This document shows positions 34,938 to 48,100 of a stretch of 64,000 nucleotides of DNA, in pieces (positions within the stretch are counted from its first letter, which is position 1; each line of letters begins with the position of its first letter). The stretch comes from Costus lasius (lineage: Eukaryota; Streptophyta; Magnoliopsida; Zingiberales; Costaceae), in the NCBI GenBank assembly GCA_027563935.2, contig CM050452.1, forward strand, positions 33,488,850 through 33,552,849. The letters run 5' to 3'. The translations under genes were made by a program, and so were the position numbers. The notes below the pieces were generated by a model. The model was not told the origin of the DNA. It searched no databases and saw only the letters and a list, made by a program, of their open reading frames with translations.

Positions 34938-36607
34938 TGTAAGGGGTCCCCTTCAAGGGGGAGCGAAACCCTAAGTGGCGCATATTGTTCATTTCGGCAG
35001 CGGAAGCAAAGGGTTTCATGAATCGATCTATATGTCATATGATCAACTTAAAACATCAAGTGAAAGATGCGTTACCATGGCCATGAGTAAGGAGGCGGCT
35101 TGGAAGCAAAGAGGGCAAATAAGCTCTCCTCCAAAGAAGACGCACACAAGGTGAAGATGACTTCTCCTTGAAGCTCCTTGTGCTAGCAAGGATCTACAAG
35201 TATCCTTCTCGAGTGGTAGGGATGAGGAGACGATTTCTTGGCCGAGAGCGCTTCCCTTGTCGTCAACACCTTCTCCAACGAGAATGCAAGAGACGTCAAG
35301 TTCAATTGAGCGACACTTACAACATGGAGGCGTTTTTGGTTTTCAACATAGAAAACCGCCTTCCAAAATTGGTAAGTCTTAATGGCTCATGCGTTCACTC
35401 CAAGTGAACGCTCGAAACTTCCTCTAATTGAACCAAGCGTTCACATAGTGAACCGGTTCAATTAGATTTGGTTCAAAACCCCAATTAAGCCAAGCCACTT
35501 GGTCTAGATCATATTAAACCCTAAGGCTCCAGATCTAACCGTTCATCTCATGATGCTCCTGATCTCACTGATCTAGCATCAACTCTCTCGATCGAAGCTT
35601 ACCGATCTCAAGCCCTAATCAATCAAACATGATCAGACCAGATCTCACTTACAATCAGAGTATAAATCCCTTAAACTGAACCCAAACAATTCAGTCCACA
35701 CGATCTGACTTAAAGAAGCCATATCATCAAATTGTGCGACCCTGAGGGTTTCCTTTAAATGTCGGTAACGATAACTTACGTTATCACGATCAGTGAGGGG
35801 TATCTAGCAACACATCACTGTCTCCCGATATAAAGGAAAGAGTCTTCCAAGACTACTCCCAAACCACAGCACAAGTGTGAATCCACTTCACTAGGCACAA
35901 ATGTTTCCTTTGCCACTGGATGTTCTTATTGGACAAGCATGTCAAGCCTGTATCTCCAATATGATGAGCATGATTAGACCAGATGAACATTGTCACCTGG
36001 GTATGGCCATACACTTTCTCAATCATCTCATTCGGGGGGGCCCCTTTAGAACATCACACTCCTTATACAAGGAGACGGCAATCCTATATCTATCACTAGT
36101 GTCCTAACCTGACTCATGATCATTATCCAAGATAGTCTATAATCATTATATTTCAAATGATATTGAACTACCTCAAAACAATGACAATCATCATTTAGAA
36201 ACACAAGTGATCTCAAGTCAGAGGACATGTGCCACTTGATGCAAACAAGGATTATTCACATTGTGACAAGCAATTGAATATCCTAGTAGGGTCTGTCCAG
36301 TACATCCAATGTACCCATGAGTCTACATCTTATTCCATGCTCGAAGCATCCTATAAGATTAGAACACATATTAGTCTCAATCATATCAAGGCTGTCTCAT
36401 GTTCACCAAGATATCTCGACTAAGGACATTACAGCATGTCAGCCTAGCTGAACAGCATTGAGACATTATTCAGAAGCACACTTATTGCAGCAGACAATGT
36501 AACATACTGAATAACAACCATTGCCTTTATAAACATAAGAGTTTATATACATGATACTAATAGAATCCCAAGGCCTCAAACATTAGCCTTAAGGGCATAC
36601 CCCAACA
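34938..36607 (-). repeat. Copia-E 3' LTR (1670 bp)
   Basis: Plus-strand edges are TGTAAGGGGTCCC and CATACCCCAACA. It is most like the Copia-F LTR (50389-52097), which lies in the opposite orientation. Confidence 0.92.
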
Positions 36608-36619
36608 ATCTCCCACTTG
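36608..36619 (-). other. Copia-E polypurine tract
   Basis: Complement CAAGTGGGAGAT beside the LTR edge. Confidence 0.9.
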
Positions 36620-36627
36620 CACTTAAT

Positions 36628-39301
36628 CTAATGGTTGAGAAATCTCAAACCCATATTATTACAGTGCTTCTCATGCTTCTGCTGCGCTAGAGGCTTGGTA
36701 AGCGGGTCAGCCAGATTGTCATCTGTATGAACCTTGCAAATTTTGATCTCGCCACGATCAATGATCTCCCGGATCAAGTGAAACCGTCTCTGTATGTGCT
36801 TGGACTTCTGGTGCGACCGTGGTTCCTTTGCTTGTGCGATTGCTCCAGTGTTATCACAGAAGATAACCAAAGGATCTGCACTCGAAGGAACGACACCAAG
36901 TTCTTTAATGAACTTGCGAATCCACACTGCCTCCTTAGATGCTTCTGAGGCTGCAACATACTCGGCTTCTGTTGTGGAATCAGCAACAGTAGACTGTTTG
37001 AAACTTTTCCACACCACTGCTCCTCCATTCAAGCTAAAAACATAGCCTGATTGCGATCGGAAATCTTCCTGGTCCGACTGGAACGAAGCGTCAGTATATC
37101 CTTCTATACTGAGTTCTTCCTGACCACCATATATCAAGAACATATCTTTGGTCCTCCGCAGATATTTTAAAATGTTCTTGACCGCAATCCAGTGCGCCTG
37201 ACCTGGATTACTTTGGAATCGACTGGTCACGCTTAACCCGTAAGCGACGTCTGGGCGAGTACATAACATCGCATACATAATGGACCCAATAGCCGAAGCA
37301 TAAGGTGTATTGTCCATTTCATCTTTCTCAGTCTGTGTTTGTGGACACTGACTCTTTGAAAGATTCAGACCATGTCTGACTGGAAGATATCCTCTTTTAG
37401 AATTCTCTAAATGAAATCTCTCCAGGACTTTATCGATGTAAGTACTCTGGCACAGCCCGAGAAGCCTCTTAGATCTATCCCTGTAGATCTGCACACCTAA
37501 TACATAGGCTGCTTCTCCTAAATCTTTCATCTGGAAACATTTTCTTAACCATGCTTTAACAGCATGCAGTTCAGGAATATCGTTTCCAATGATTAAGATA
37601 TCATCGACGTAGAGGACTAGGAAAGTAATTACGCTCCCACTAAACCTCTTATATACACACGGGTCATCTTCATTCTTGATGAAACCAAATTCACAGATTG
37701 ATTCATCAAAACGAATATTCCAGCTTCTAGATGCTTGTTTAAGTCCATAAATGGACTTCTTTAACTTGCATATTTTATGACGATCTGATGGATTAGTGAA
37801 ACCTTCAGGTTGTGTCATATACACATCCTCATCCAGTTTTCCATTAAGGAAAGCGGTCTTCACATCCATCTGCCAGATCTCATAATCGTAATATGCTGCT
37901 ATTGCGAAAAGAATCCGAAAAGACTTGAACATGGCTACAGGAGAGAAAGTTTCATCATAATCTATCCCGTAGATTTGTTTGAAACCTTTCGCAACTAGCC
38001 TGCCTTTATAGGTAACCACGTTACCATCCATGTCAATCTTCTTCTTGAAGATCCATTTATAGCCTATAGGGATTACTCCCGGAGGCGGATCAACCAAATC
38101 CCAGACCTGGTTATCTGACATGGAGTCCATCTCGGCTCGCATAGCTTCAAGCCACCTAGCTGACTCCGGTCCACTGACCGCATCCGCATAAGTGAGGGGT
38201 TCATCATTATCAATGATGTAGACTCCGTCATAGCGCTCAGGCTGTCGACGGATCCTTCCCGATCTTCGCGGTTCCCGTGATATCTGAGCCTCAGGTTGTT
38301 CAATAACCTGCTCAACTGGCTCAGGCTCATCCAACTGTGCATGACTACTTTGTCCTTCCTCTGGATTCTCATCCAGCTTTATTTCTCTCCCACTGGCTTC
38401 TTGCAGAAGAAACTCCTTCTCAAGAAAAATAGCCGTCCGAACAACAAATACCTTGTTCTCTTTGGGATCGTAGAAATAATAACCCTTAGTTTCCTTAGGG
38501 TAACCGACAAAGATACATTTCTCAGATCTGCTCTCTAGTTTCCCAGAGGCGAGCTTTTTGACATAAGCCTCGCAACCCCAGATCTTAATAAATGTCAAGC
38601 TTTGCTGTTTCCCATACCATAACTCATATGGAGTCTTTGAAACTGCCTTGGATGGCACTCGGTTTAGTACCTTTGCAGCTGTTTCCAGTGCAAATCCCCA
38701 AAAGGAGTAAGATAGAGTAGCCTGACTCATCATAGAACGAACCATCTCCAGTAAGGTTCTGTTTCTCCTCTCGGACACACCATTCCATTGCGGTGTTCCT
38801 GGCGGAGTGAGCTATGAGATAATCCCACACTCATTTAGATAGTCAGTAAACTCTTGACTTAGGTATTCTCCACCTCGATCTGAGTGAAGTGCCTTGATAT
38901 TTCGGCCTAGCTGATTCTGTACTTCATTCTTGAACTCTTGGAACTTGTCAAAAGATTCACTCTTATGTCTCATTAGATAGACATACCCATATCTACTGAA
39001 ATCATCAGTAAAGGTAATGAAGTACGAATAGCCACCTCTGGCATGTTTACTAAATGGCCCACACACATCACTGTGTATAAGGTCAAGTAAACCTGAAGCC
39101 CTTTGACCTTTGTGAGAAAAAGGAGCCTTCGTCATTTTACCCATTAAACAAGCTTTGCATGTATCAATCTCCTCATAGGAGAATGATCCCAGCAGTCCAT
39201 GATCATGCAACCGCTTAATGTGTTTCTTGTTAATATGGCCTAAACGACTATGCCATAACAAGGTGCTGTCATCACCATAACAAGGTGCTGTCATCAGCAT
39301 A
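36628..39301 (-). pseudogene. Copia-E pol remnant: integrase, RT, RNase H
   Basis: The frame is open from 38811 down to 36628 and covers the end of integrase (SERRNRT with the catalytic Glu), RT with YVDDILIIG, and RNase H to the normal C-terminus. TAG at 38812-38814 replaces the CAG of sister copies in the integrase core. Upstream of it the integrase zinc finger and first two catalytic Asp regions are readable to about 39245. A 22-bp direct duplication (CCATAACAAGGTGCTGTCAT plus CA, 39252-39295) then shifts the frame. The element stops at the breakpoint, without protease or gag. Confidence 0.9.
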
Positions 39302-42005
39302 AATGTACCTGCCACCACGCAATCCTTGCACTAGACATATGCAAGGCAACAGTTATATCAAATCCGATGGCATAAATACAATTCGATTCGAAATTCAAAG
39401 CAACGCCACGAAACCGATTTTATAAACCCATACCAAACACCGAAACCAGGCCAAAGCCCGCGGTGACACAAAAATCAAACTCTTAAAACTGCCACAACCG
39501 GCAACATAATATCACATAGTTTAGCCACACTGGCAACACAAGTTCTCATAATTCACATAGTTCACATAGTTCATATAGTTCATATAATTCGTATGGTTCG
39601 GCCACAACCGGCCCCAGAAACTTAAGCACAAAAATTCTTTAACAGCAAACTAGCATAATATCCATGCCAATACTAACTCAAGAATTGCGCCCCTGCTCTA
39701 TGCCTGAAAATAGTGAGGGGTGAGCTACACAGCCCAGTGAGTGGATAGTCTAAATCGACCATCCATAACATACACTCAAAAATATATGCAGATTATTTTT
39801 AAAACATATAACTTTAAAAACATATAACAGAATATCGTGTCAACATATAACAATAATTAAAGCACAGAACTCAACAAAGTTAAAGAACAGACCTCATATA
39901 AAACAGTCAGGTGTACACTGTTAAGACATCATTGTCACCATAGGGTAACCAGGGTTCTAGAGCTATACTCTAACCAACTAAACATACCAACCACTTAATT
40001 AACCTAGTTGTCCAGCATATTCAGTAGTGACCATTATGGTCTAACCCGACTTTGGCCTAAGCACTGGGAGACTGCAAATCACATGCAACATATAGATGGA
40101 CGGTGTGTAGATTCAAGAGGTGGCCCCCGCCAGGTCACGACGTGGCACTTTGCTCTACGATCACCCCATAACACAAAAATCTAAGCGTTCTAAGAGTGAC
40201 GACATCAAGAGGTGGCCCCTGTCCGACCAAGACATGGCACTTTGCGTCTTATATCACTCGTTCTCCCAAAGGGTTCCTACTGGACAACAATAGACACATC
40301 TTATATCTTATTTCACAACGGTGGACTCCTAAGTGTCAACTAGACTCTAGGATAGTCATCACAATAATCACAACAGGCAGGCTGAACAACAACCCCCTCT
40401 TTTATCACAATAATCACATTAGGCAGGCTGAACAACAACCCCCTCACATATCACAATACAGGGCTGAAATTCAAACCCTTAACATATCACATATAGACTA
40501 TCCTCTTGAGTTTAAGGTAACACTTAGCCTTAGTCCTAACCATTCCATGACCACAACCCATAACATTCGTGAATCACATAATCACATAATAAAAATCATA
40601 TAATCACATCACATAATAAAAATCACATAATCACATCACATAATAAAAATTACATAATCACATCACATAATAAAAATCACATAATCACATAGTAGTGTAG
40701 TCCTTAGATTTCATGCTGATTAGTTCAGTCTAACTTTGCTATGTTATCACCCAAATTTCTCCAATAAAAATACATGACCATAAATTATTAGCATTACTGG
40801 CAATTATCAGGGCATTCAAACATTTAACATAAGATTAAAATTCAACAGATATATATATAGCCCACGGTTTCAAACATAATATCTACTTAAAATATTAACC
40901 TTAGTTAACAAGATTTTCATGCTACCAAAAATCAATGATTTAATGTTACCAAATTTCCCTATAAAATACCTAGTTAACAGGAATTTCATACTCAAAAATC
41001 AATGATTTAATGCTACCAAAATTCCCTATAAAATACCTTAAATTTCATGCTACAAGTTTCGGTTTTCATGAGATATACACCTATACAAAATTTCGGTTTT
41101 CAGGAAGATACATCTTAATTCGGTTTTTAGCATGATAAAGTTTCCAACTTAAGTTAAACCTTAGTTAACAAGAATCTCATGAAGAAATATCCTAAATTCG
41201 GTTTCCATGATAAATATACTTTTGCAACTTTCGTTTTATAACAAGGAGAAGTCTTGAGTTTTCGGTTTTTAACATGGTAAAATTTCTAATCAATCTAATG
41301 CATCAATTAACACAACCAAATTGCTAGAAATCGATTAAGACACCCCACTCACCTCTTAACCGTGAACACCAAGGTGAAAATCCTCTACAAAGAAATCGTC
41401 TAAAGCCTTTAAACCGCCCAAAGAGTCTCCAAGAACTCGCCAAGGAAGTTTCTTCACCTCAAGGAAAATTCGCCAAGGGAAGAAGATGGAGAAAATCGCC
41501 TCAAGAACTCTTCAAGAATCGCCACTTCTTCTCAAGCCGTCGCCCAAAATTTCTCCCAAGCCAAAAACACCAATTTCCTACCCTAACCGAGATTACCCAT
41601 CTAAAATTTCGGTTTATCCAATTTTAAACCCGTTAATCATAATTCAAATAGGGTTTAACCCATTTAACTAACTAATTCGAATTTTAAATCTAATATCCAT
41701 CTAATTTAAGTGTAACCCAATAACCCATAGTTTAAGTGAAAATCCAATAAGGGTTAAACTAACATCCAATAAGCTAGTTAACTAATTAAATTTAACATCC
41801 ATTAAGCTAATTAACGTCCAACAAAATTAACAACCAAAAATCTCTAATCTAATTAACTATAAATTAACAACCAAAAATCTCTAGTTAATTAACTATAAAT
41901 TAACAACCAAAAATCTCTAGTTATTTAACTATAAATTAACAACCAATACATAGCAAAATATCACAGTCAATAATTTTATTTAAATCATGAACAAAATATC
42001 ACAGC
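39302..42005 (-). repeat. Gypsy-2 3' LTR, main piece (outer end missing)
   Basis: Begins at AATGTACCTGCCACC, about 165 bases into the LTR judged by the intact arm at 49911-50089. It contains two divergent GTGGCCCC...ACGTGGCAC-type units near 40122-40165 and 40200-40240, and an AT-rich CACATAAT repeat at 40570-40700 with a period of about 27 bp. It is interrupted at 42005 by the solo LTR and resumes at 45093. No gene is seen in it. Confidence 0.88.
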
Positions 42006-45000
42006 TGTAAGATCCAAGGATCTTAAGTCCGGGTAAGTATTATTTTTGATTTAAATAAAATCATTGACTGTGGATATTACGTTAAGCAGTATTGGATGTT
42101 AATTAACTAGCTTATTGGATGTTAATTAACTGGCTTATTGATTGTTAATTTGTAATTAATTGATTAGAGTTTATTGGTTGTTAATTTATAATTAATTAAT
42201 TAGAAATTTATTGGTTGTTAATTTGTAATTAATTAAATAGACCTTATTGGATGTTAAGTTAAATCCTTATTGGATTTTCGTTTAAGTGAATGGTTAAATT
42301 GTTAGTTAATGGTTAAATTAATTAGTTATTGGGTTTACACTTAAATTAGATGGATTTTGAGTTTAAAATTCGAATTAATTAGTTAGTGGGTTAAACCCTA
42401 TTTGAATTAATTGGTTAGCGGGTTTAAAATTTAAAAACCGAAAATTCAAGTTGGTAATTTCGACTAGGGTAGGAGAATTGGCGTTTTTGGCTTGGAAGAA
42501 ACCTTAGGGCGACGGCTTGAAGGCTTGGGCGATTCTTGGAGGCTTGGAGGCGAAATTCCTTTCTTCCTCTTCCTTTCTTCCCTTGGCCGGCGTCTTTGGT
42601 GTTGGTGGTGTTTCTCTTCCATTGTTGGCGATATTTGGTGGCGTCTTTCAAGGCCTTAGACGAGTTTGTAAGAGAGATTCTTCATCTTGGTGTTCACGGT
42701 TGAGGTGAGTGGATTTTCTCCTTCACCTAGTTCATGAATTTTGGATGTATTGTTTGTTTTAGAGAAGTTTGATGCCTAGAAACATGACATGAACCTTGAT
42801 TGCAAGTTGTATACGTTTTCTTTGCTTTTCCCTAAAAATTCGAAACCCTAGGTTGCATGACAATTAGGGCTTTACATTTTTAAGGCTTCTAATCATCAAT
42901 TAGACCTTGTTTAAGCATGTATGTAGCTTTAGTTTTTCAATTGCATGAAGTTTAGGGTTTGAATGAGAATTTCGACCCTTCTTCTCGAACTTACGCCCAA
43001 ATGCATGGGTAAAAATTGGGGAAAACTTGATATTCATGAAATTAGGTATATGAGGACTCTACTGTATTTTTTTGGGAATTTTTAGAAATAAAAATTTCTG
43101 TTGACTGAAGTTGACCTAGGGGTAATTCGGTAAATTTCCTAGTTAAAATTGGGGAAAACTTGAAATTACGAATCTAGGGATCATGAGGGACGTAATGAAT
43201 ATTTTTACGAAATTTTTGGATAACTTTTCTTGTATGACTTAAACTTTGAACTAGGGGTATTTCTGTCTTTTGTTATCAGAACTAGTAGAAAACTATGAAT
43301 ATGTGATATTCTGCATTTATGTTAATTGTGAACGAAATTTAGTGAATTTTCTGTATTATTATGTATTTTTAATTGAATGGTGTATGCAGAAAGTAATGAC
43401 ATGAAATATTGATTGATAACTTTGGGTGATAACATAGCAAGGTTAGACTGAACTAATCAGCATGAAACCTAAGGACTACACTACTATGTGATTATGTGAT
43501 TTTTGAATAATTACGTGATTATGTGATTTTTATTATGTGATTATGTGATTTTTTAATATTATGTGGTTATGTGAATTATGAATATTATGTGTTGTGATCA
43601 TGGAATGGTTAGGACTAAGGCTAAGTGTAACTGGGTACTCAAGGGGATAGTCTATATGTGATATGTTAAGGGTTTGAATTTCAGCCCTGTATTGTTATAT
43701 GTGGGGGGGGTTGTTGTTCAGCCTGCCTGATGTGATTATTGTGATAAAAGAGGGGGTTGTTGTTCAGCCTGCCTGTTGTGATGATTGTGATGAGTATCCT
43801 AGAGTCTAGTTGACACTTAGGAGTCCACCGTTGTGAAATAAGATATAAGATGTGTCTGTTGTCCAGTAGGAACCTTTTGGGAGAACGGGTTTTGACGCAA
43901 AGTGCCATGTCTTGGTCGGACAGGGGCCACCTCTTGATGTCATCACTCTTTTTGTGATATGGGGTGTCGTAGAGCAAAGTGCCACGTCGTGACCCGGCGG
44001 GGGCCACCTCTTGAGTCTACACACTATCCATCGATGTGTTATGGGGTGTTTTAGAGCAAAGTGCCACGTCGTGACCTGGCGGGGGCCACCTCTTGATTCT
44101 ACTCACTGTCCATGTTTATATGTTGCATGAAATTTTGCAGTCTCCCAGTGCTTAGGCCAAAGCCGGGTTAGACCATAATGGTCACTACTGAATATGCTGG
44201 ACAACTAGGTTAATTAAGTGTTGGTGTGTACATCTGAGTTGGTTTAGAGTATAACTCTAGAACCTGAGTTTGTTATATGTTGGTGCGTACATCTGACTGT
44301 TTATATGACTTCTGTTTTCTTTATGTTGTTATATGTTGACATAATGTTCCTGTTAAAGATTTTTAAAATAATCTGTCTATATTTTTGAGTGTATGTTATG
44401 GATGGTCGATTTAGACTATCCACTCACTGGGCTGTGTAGCTCACCCCTCACTATTTTCAGGCATAGAGCAGGGGCGCATTTCTTAAGTTAGCATTGGCAT
44501 GGATATCGCTAGTTTGCTGTTTAAGAACTTTGGTGCTTAATTATTTGGGGCCGATTGTGGCCGAACTATATGAATGATATGAGCTATGTGAACCATGTGA
44601 ACCATGTGAACTATGTGAACTTGTGATGTCAGATTGTGACTGTTAAATGAGTTTGATTTTTGTGTCACCGCGGGCGTTCAGCCTGGTTTCGGTGTTTGGT
44701 ATGAGTTTATAAAAATCGATTTTGTGATTTTGTTTTAAAATTCGGTTTGTGGTGTATACTTTGTAATCGGTTTTGATATACCTGTAACTTGCATATGTCT
44801 AGTGCAAGTATTGCCTGGTGGCAGGTACCTTTATGGATTTTATGGATTTGATACGGATTTGATATAACTGTTGCCTTGCATATGTCTAGTGCAAGGAATG
44901 CGTGGTGGCAGGTACCTTTATGAAATTGTGTTTTTGTGGAGATTTATATGTATGGATTTTCGAAATTTTCAGATCGGGTTTCCTGAACGGGGTTTTACCT

Positions 45001-45087
45001 AGCATATGTATCGATCTTGTATGATAACATCCTGTTTCTTTCATGATTTGTGTTGCTTGTTTGGGGTTAAGATAACGGGATGTTACA
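42006..45087 (+). repeat. Solo LTR of the Gypsy-2 family, inverted inside Gypsy-2's LTR
   Basis: Runs from TGTAAGATCCAAGG to CGGGATGTTACA (3082 bp) and is flanked by the 5-bp duplication ACAGC (42001-42005 and 45088-45092). There is no internal region, so it is a solo LTR left by LTR-LTR recombination after insertion. It carries three GTGCCACGTC...GGGGGCCACC units near 43898-44095 and a near-duplicate segment (GCATATGTCTAGTGCAAG) at about 44794 and 44879. It lies in the orientation opposite to the LTR it entered. Confidence 0.93.
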
Positions 45088-45092
45088 ACAGC

Positions 45093-45152
45093 CAACGAGT
45101 TTATTTAAATCAAAATAATGCTTACCAGGACTTAAGATCCTTGGATCTTACA
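45093..45152 (-). repeat. Gypsy-2 3' LTR, inner 60 bp
   Basis: Continues the LTR after the solo LTR and ends at GGATCTTACA beside the polypurine tract. Its complement begins TGTAAGATCCAAGG, like the start of the solo LTR. Confidence 0.9.
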
Positions 45153-45166
45153 TCCCTCCCTCCTTA
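45153..45166 (-). other. Gypsy-2 polypurine tract
   Basis: The complement reads TAAGGAGGGAGGGA, beside the LTR edge at 45152. Confidence 0.92.
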
Positions 45167-45188
45167 TAAAGCTTTAGTCCTCTAAAGC

Positions 45189-48100
45189 TCAATTCATATC
45201 ATCAAAGAGATAAGCATAAAACTTTCTCATATCAGCTTCAGTCTCCCAAGTCGCCTCCTCAACCGACTGATTTCCCCAGATAACCTTTACCAAAGGTATA
45301 GACTTGTTCCTCAGAACTTTATCCTTTCTATCAACAATCCGAAGAGGTCTTTCCTCAAAGGTCAAATCACTCTGAATCTGAAGAGGTTCCAACTCCAACA
45401 CATGAGATGGATCAGGATGATATTTCCTCAATGCAGAAACATGGAACACATTATGTACATGATCCATAGCAGGAGGTAAAGCTAACCGGTAAGCCACTGG
45501 ACCAACTCTCTCAATAATGTCAAAAGGTCCTACAAACCTAGGGCTCAGCTTGCCCTTTCTGCCAAACCTCATAACACCCTTAGTAGGTGACACCTTTAAG
45601 AAAACATGATCCCCTACCATAAACTCCAAGGGACGACGACGGTCATCAGCATAACTCTTCTGTCTGTCCCGAGAAATCTTCAGTTTATTCTGTATCTCTC
45701 TGACCTTATCAGTAGTCTCCTGAACTGCATCAGATCTCAAAATCATTCTGTCACCAGTTTCCTCCCAACACAAGGGAGTCCTACACCTTCTCCCATACAA
45801 AGCCTCATAAGGAGCCATCTGAATACTGGAGTGGAAACTATTATTATAAGTAAACTCTATCAAAGATAGATCCCGGTTCCACTCAGAACTCCAATCAACC
45901 ACATAAGCCCTCATTAGGTCTTCTAGAGTCTGTATAGTACGCTCCGTCTGGCCATCAGACTGAGGATGGTATGCTGTACTAAAACTCAACTTAGTACCCA
46001 AACCTTCTTGTAAGCTCTTCCAAAATCTGGACAAAAACCGAGAGTCCCTATCAGACACAATATCAACAGGCACTCCATGCAGTCTGACTATCTCATCAAT
46101 GTACAATCTAGCCAGTCTCTCTAGAGGATAAGTCATCTTGATCGGAAGAAAATGGGCTGATTTAGTGAGTCTATCAACAATCACCCAAATAGCATCATGA
46201 CCCAATCTGGTTCTGGGCAAACCACACACAAAATCCATACTGATGCATTCCCACTTCCACTCAGGAATAGGAAGGGGCTGCAACAAACCACCAGGCTTCT
46301 GGTGTTCAGCCTTTACCGTCTGACAGGTTAAAGACCTAGAGACAAAATCAAATACTTCTTTCTTCATACCCGGCCACCAAAAGCTCTTCTTGAGGTCCTG
46401 ATACATCTTAGTAACACCAGGATGTAGAGAATACTTGGAGTTATGGCTGTCCTCCAATATTTCTTTCCTCAAGCTCGGTTCCTCAGGGACACACATCCTT
46501 CCACGAAACCGAAGAACACCATCATCAGACAAGCTAAAATCCTGGACTGTACCCGCAACCAAACTATCCCTGATCTGAACTAATCTCGGATCCACTGACT
46601 GCTGATCTCTGATCTTCTGCAACAAAGCAGACTGTACTCTGAGGAAAGCCACATAACCCGACTGAACTTTAGGAGAAACACTGATCCTGAGATCTCTGAA
46701 CTCCTGCAGTAACTGCCACTCACTGACCCGTAAAGCAGCTACTGAAGTAACTGGATGTCTGCTCAGTGCATCTGCCACTACATTGGCCTTTCCAGCCTGA
46801 TACTGAATAGAGAAGTCATAGTCTTTGATCAACTCCATCCATCTTCTCTGTCTCATGTTCAACTCCTTCTGAGTGAAGATGTACTTGAGACTCTGGTGGT
46901 CAGTGAACAGATCAAACTCTTGACCCAACAAATAGTGATGCCATATCTTCAGAGCAAAGGCTACGGTCGCCAACTCTAAGTCATGAGTAGGGTAGTTCAA
47001 CTCATACTCCTTCAGTTGTCTCGAAGCATAGGCTACCACAGAACCCTTCTGCATCAAGACACAACCCAACCCCTTGCCTGAAGCATCCGTATAGACAGTA
47101 AACCTTTCCCCATCACTAGGAATAATGAGGATCGGTGTACTAGTCAACCTTCTCTTCAGCTCCTGAAAGCTTTCTTCACACTTGTCATCCCAAATAAATT
47201 TGGCCTCCTTTCTGGTCAATTTAGTTAAAGGACCCGCCAGCTTGGAGAATCCCTCAACAAACCTCCGGTAGTAACCTGCTAGACCCAGAAAACTTCTGAT
47301 CTCAGTAGCACTAGTCGGTCTTCCCCAATCAAGGATGGCTTGCACTTTAACTGGATCCATAGAAACCCCCTGACCAGAAATCACATGCCCAAGGAAGCTG
47401 ATCTTTTCTAGCCAGAACTCACACTTACTAGCCTTGGCATATAATCGGTTCTTCCTCAGGATCTCCAGCACTCTGCGCAAGTCACTGACATGATCCGAAG
47501 TAGTTCGAGAGTATACCAAGATATCATCTATAAAGACTACCACACAAGAGTCAAGTAATTCATGAAATACCCTGTTCATCAAATCCATGAAGACAGCAGG
47601 TGCATTCGTCAGTCCAAAAGGCATAACTAAAAATTCAAAATGCCCATACCTGGTCCTGAAAGCAGTCTTAAATATATCCTCATCCTTGACCCTAAGCTGG
47701 TAATACCCTGATCTCAGGTCAATCTTAGAGAACACTGTCGCTCCCTGTAATTGATCAAATAGATCATCAATTCTGGGGAGAGGATACTTATTCTTGATAG
47801 TCACTTGGTTCAGTTGCCTGTAGTCTATACACATCCTCAGGGTTCCATCTTTCTTCTTTACAAACAGCACTGGCGCTCCCCAGGGAGAAGCACTAGGCCG
47901 GATATACCCTTTCTCTAGCAATTCCTCCAGTTGTTTCTTAAGCTCGGCCAACTCTGAAGTAGCCATACGGTAAGGAGCTCTGGAGATAGGTGCCGTACCT
48001 GGCGCCAACTCAATGCCAAACTCTACTTCTCTAATTGGTGGCAAGCCTGAAAATTCCTCAGAGAACACATCAGGAAACTCTTTCACCACCGCCATCTGAG

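Larger units (their letters stand above)
34938..39301 (-). mobile_element. Copia-E: 3' half of a copia element, broken at 39301
   Basis: Minus-strand element with a complete 3' LTR, polypurine tract and pol from RNase H back to the start of integrase. Gag, leader and 5' LTR are absent. At 39298-39301 it passes through CATA into Gypsy-2 LTR sequence without an LTR terminus, so this edge is a rearrangement breakpoint and not a clean insertion. The left flank TAAAA (34933-34937) is its probable target duplication. Confidence 0.88.

Noticed and set aside
40196..40603. 135-residue open frame in the Gypsy-2 LTR and a matching minus frame at 43681-44007
   Set aside because: The two frames are the two arms of the inverted LTR pair. 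The sequence is low-complexity with no recognisable domain.
42517..42708. Short frames near 42424-42708 as a host gene captured in the LTR
   Set aside because: The same sequence exists in decayed inverted form at about 41340-41600 in the host LTR. It is ordinary LTR sequence with no conserved protein.
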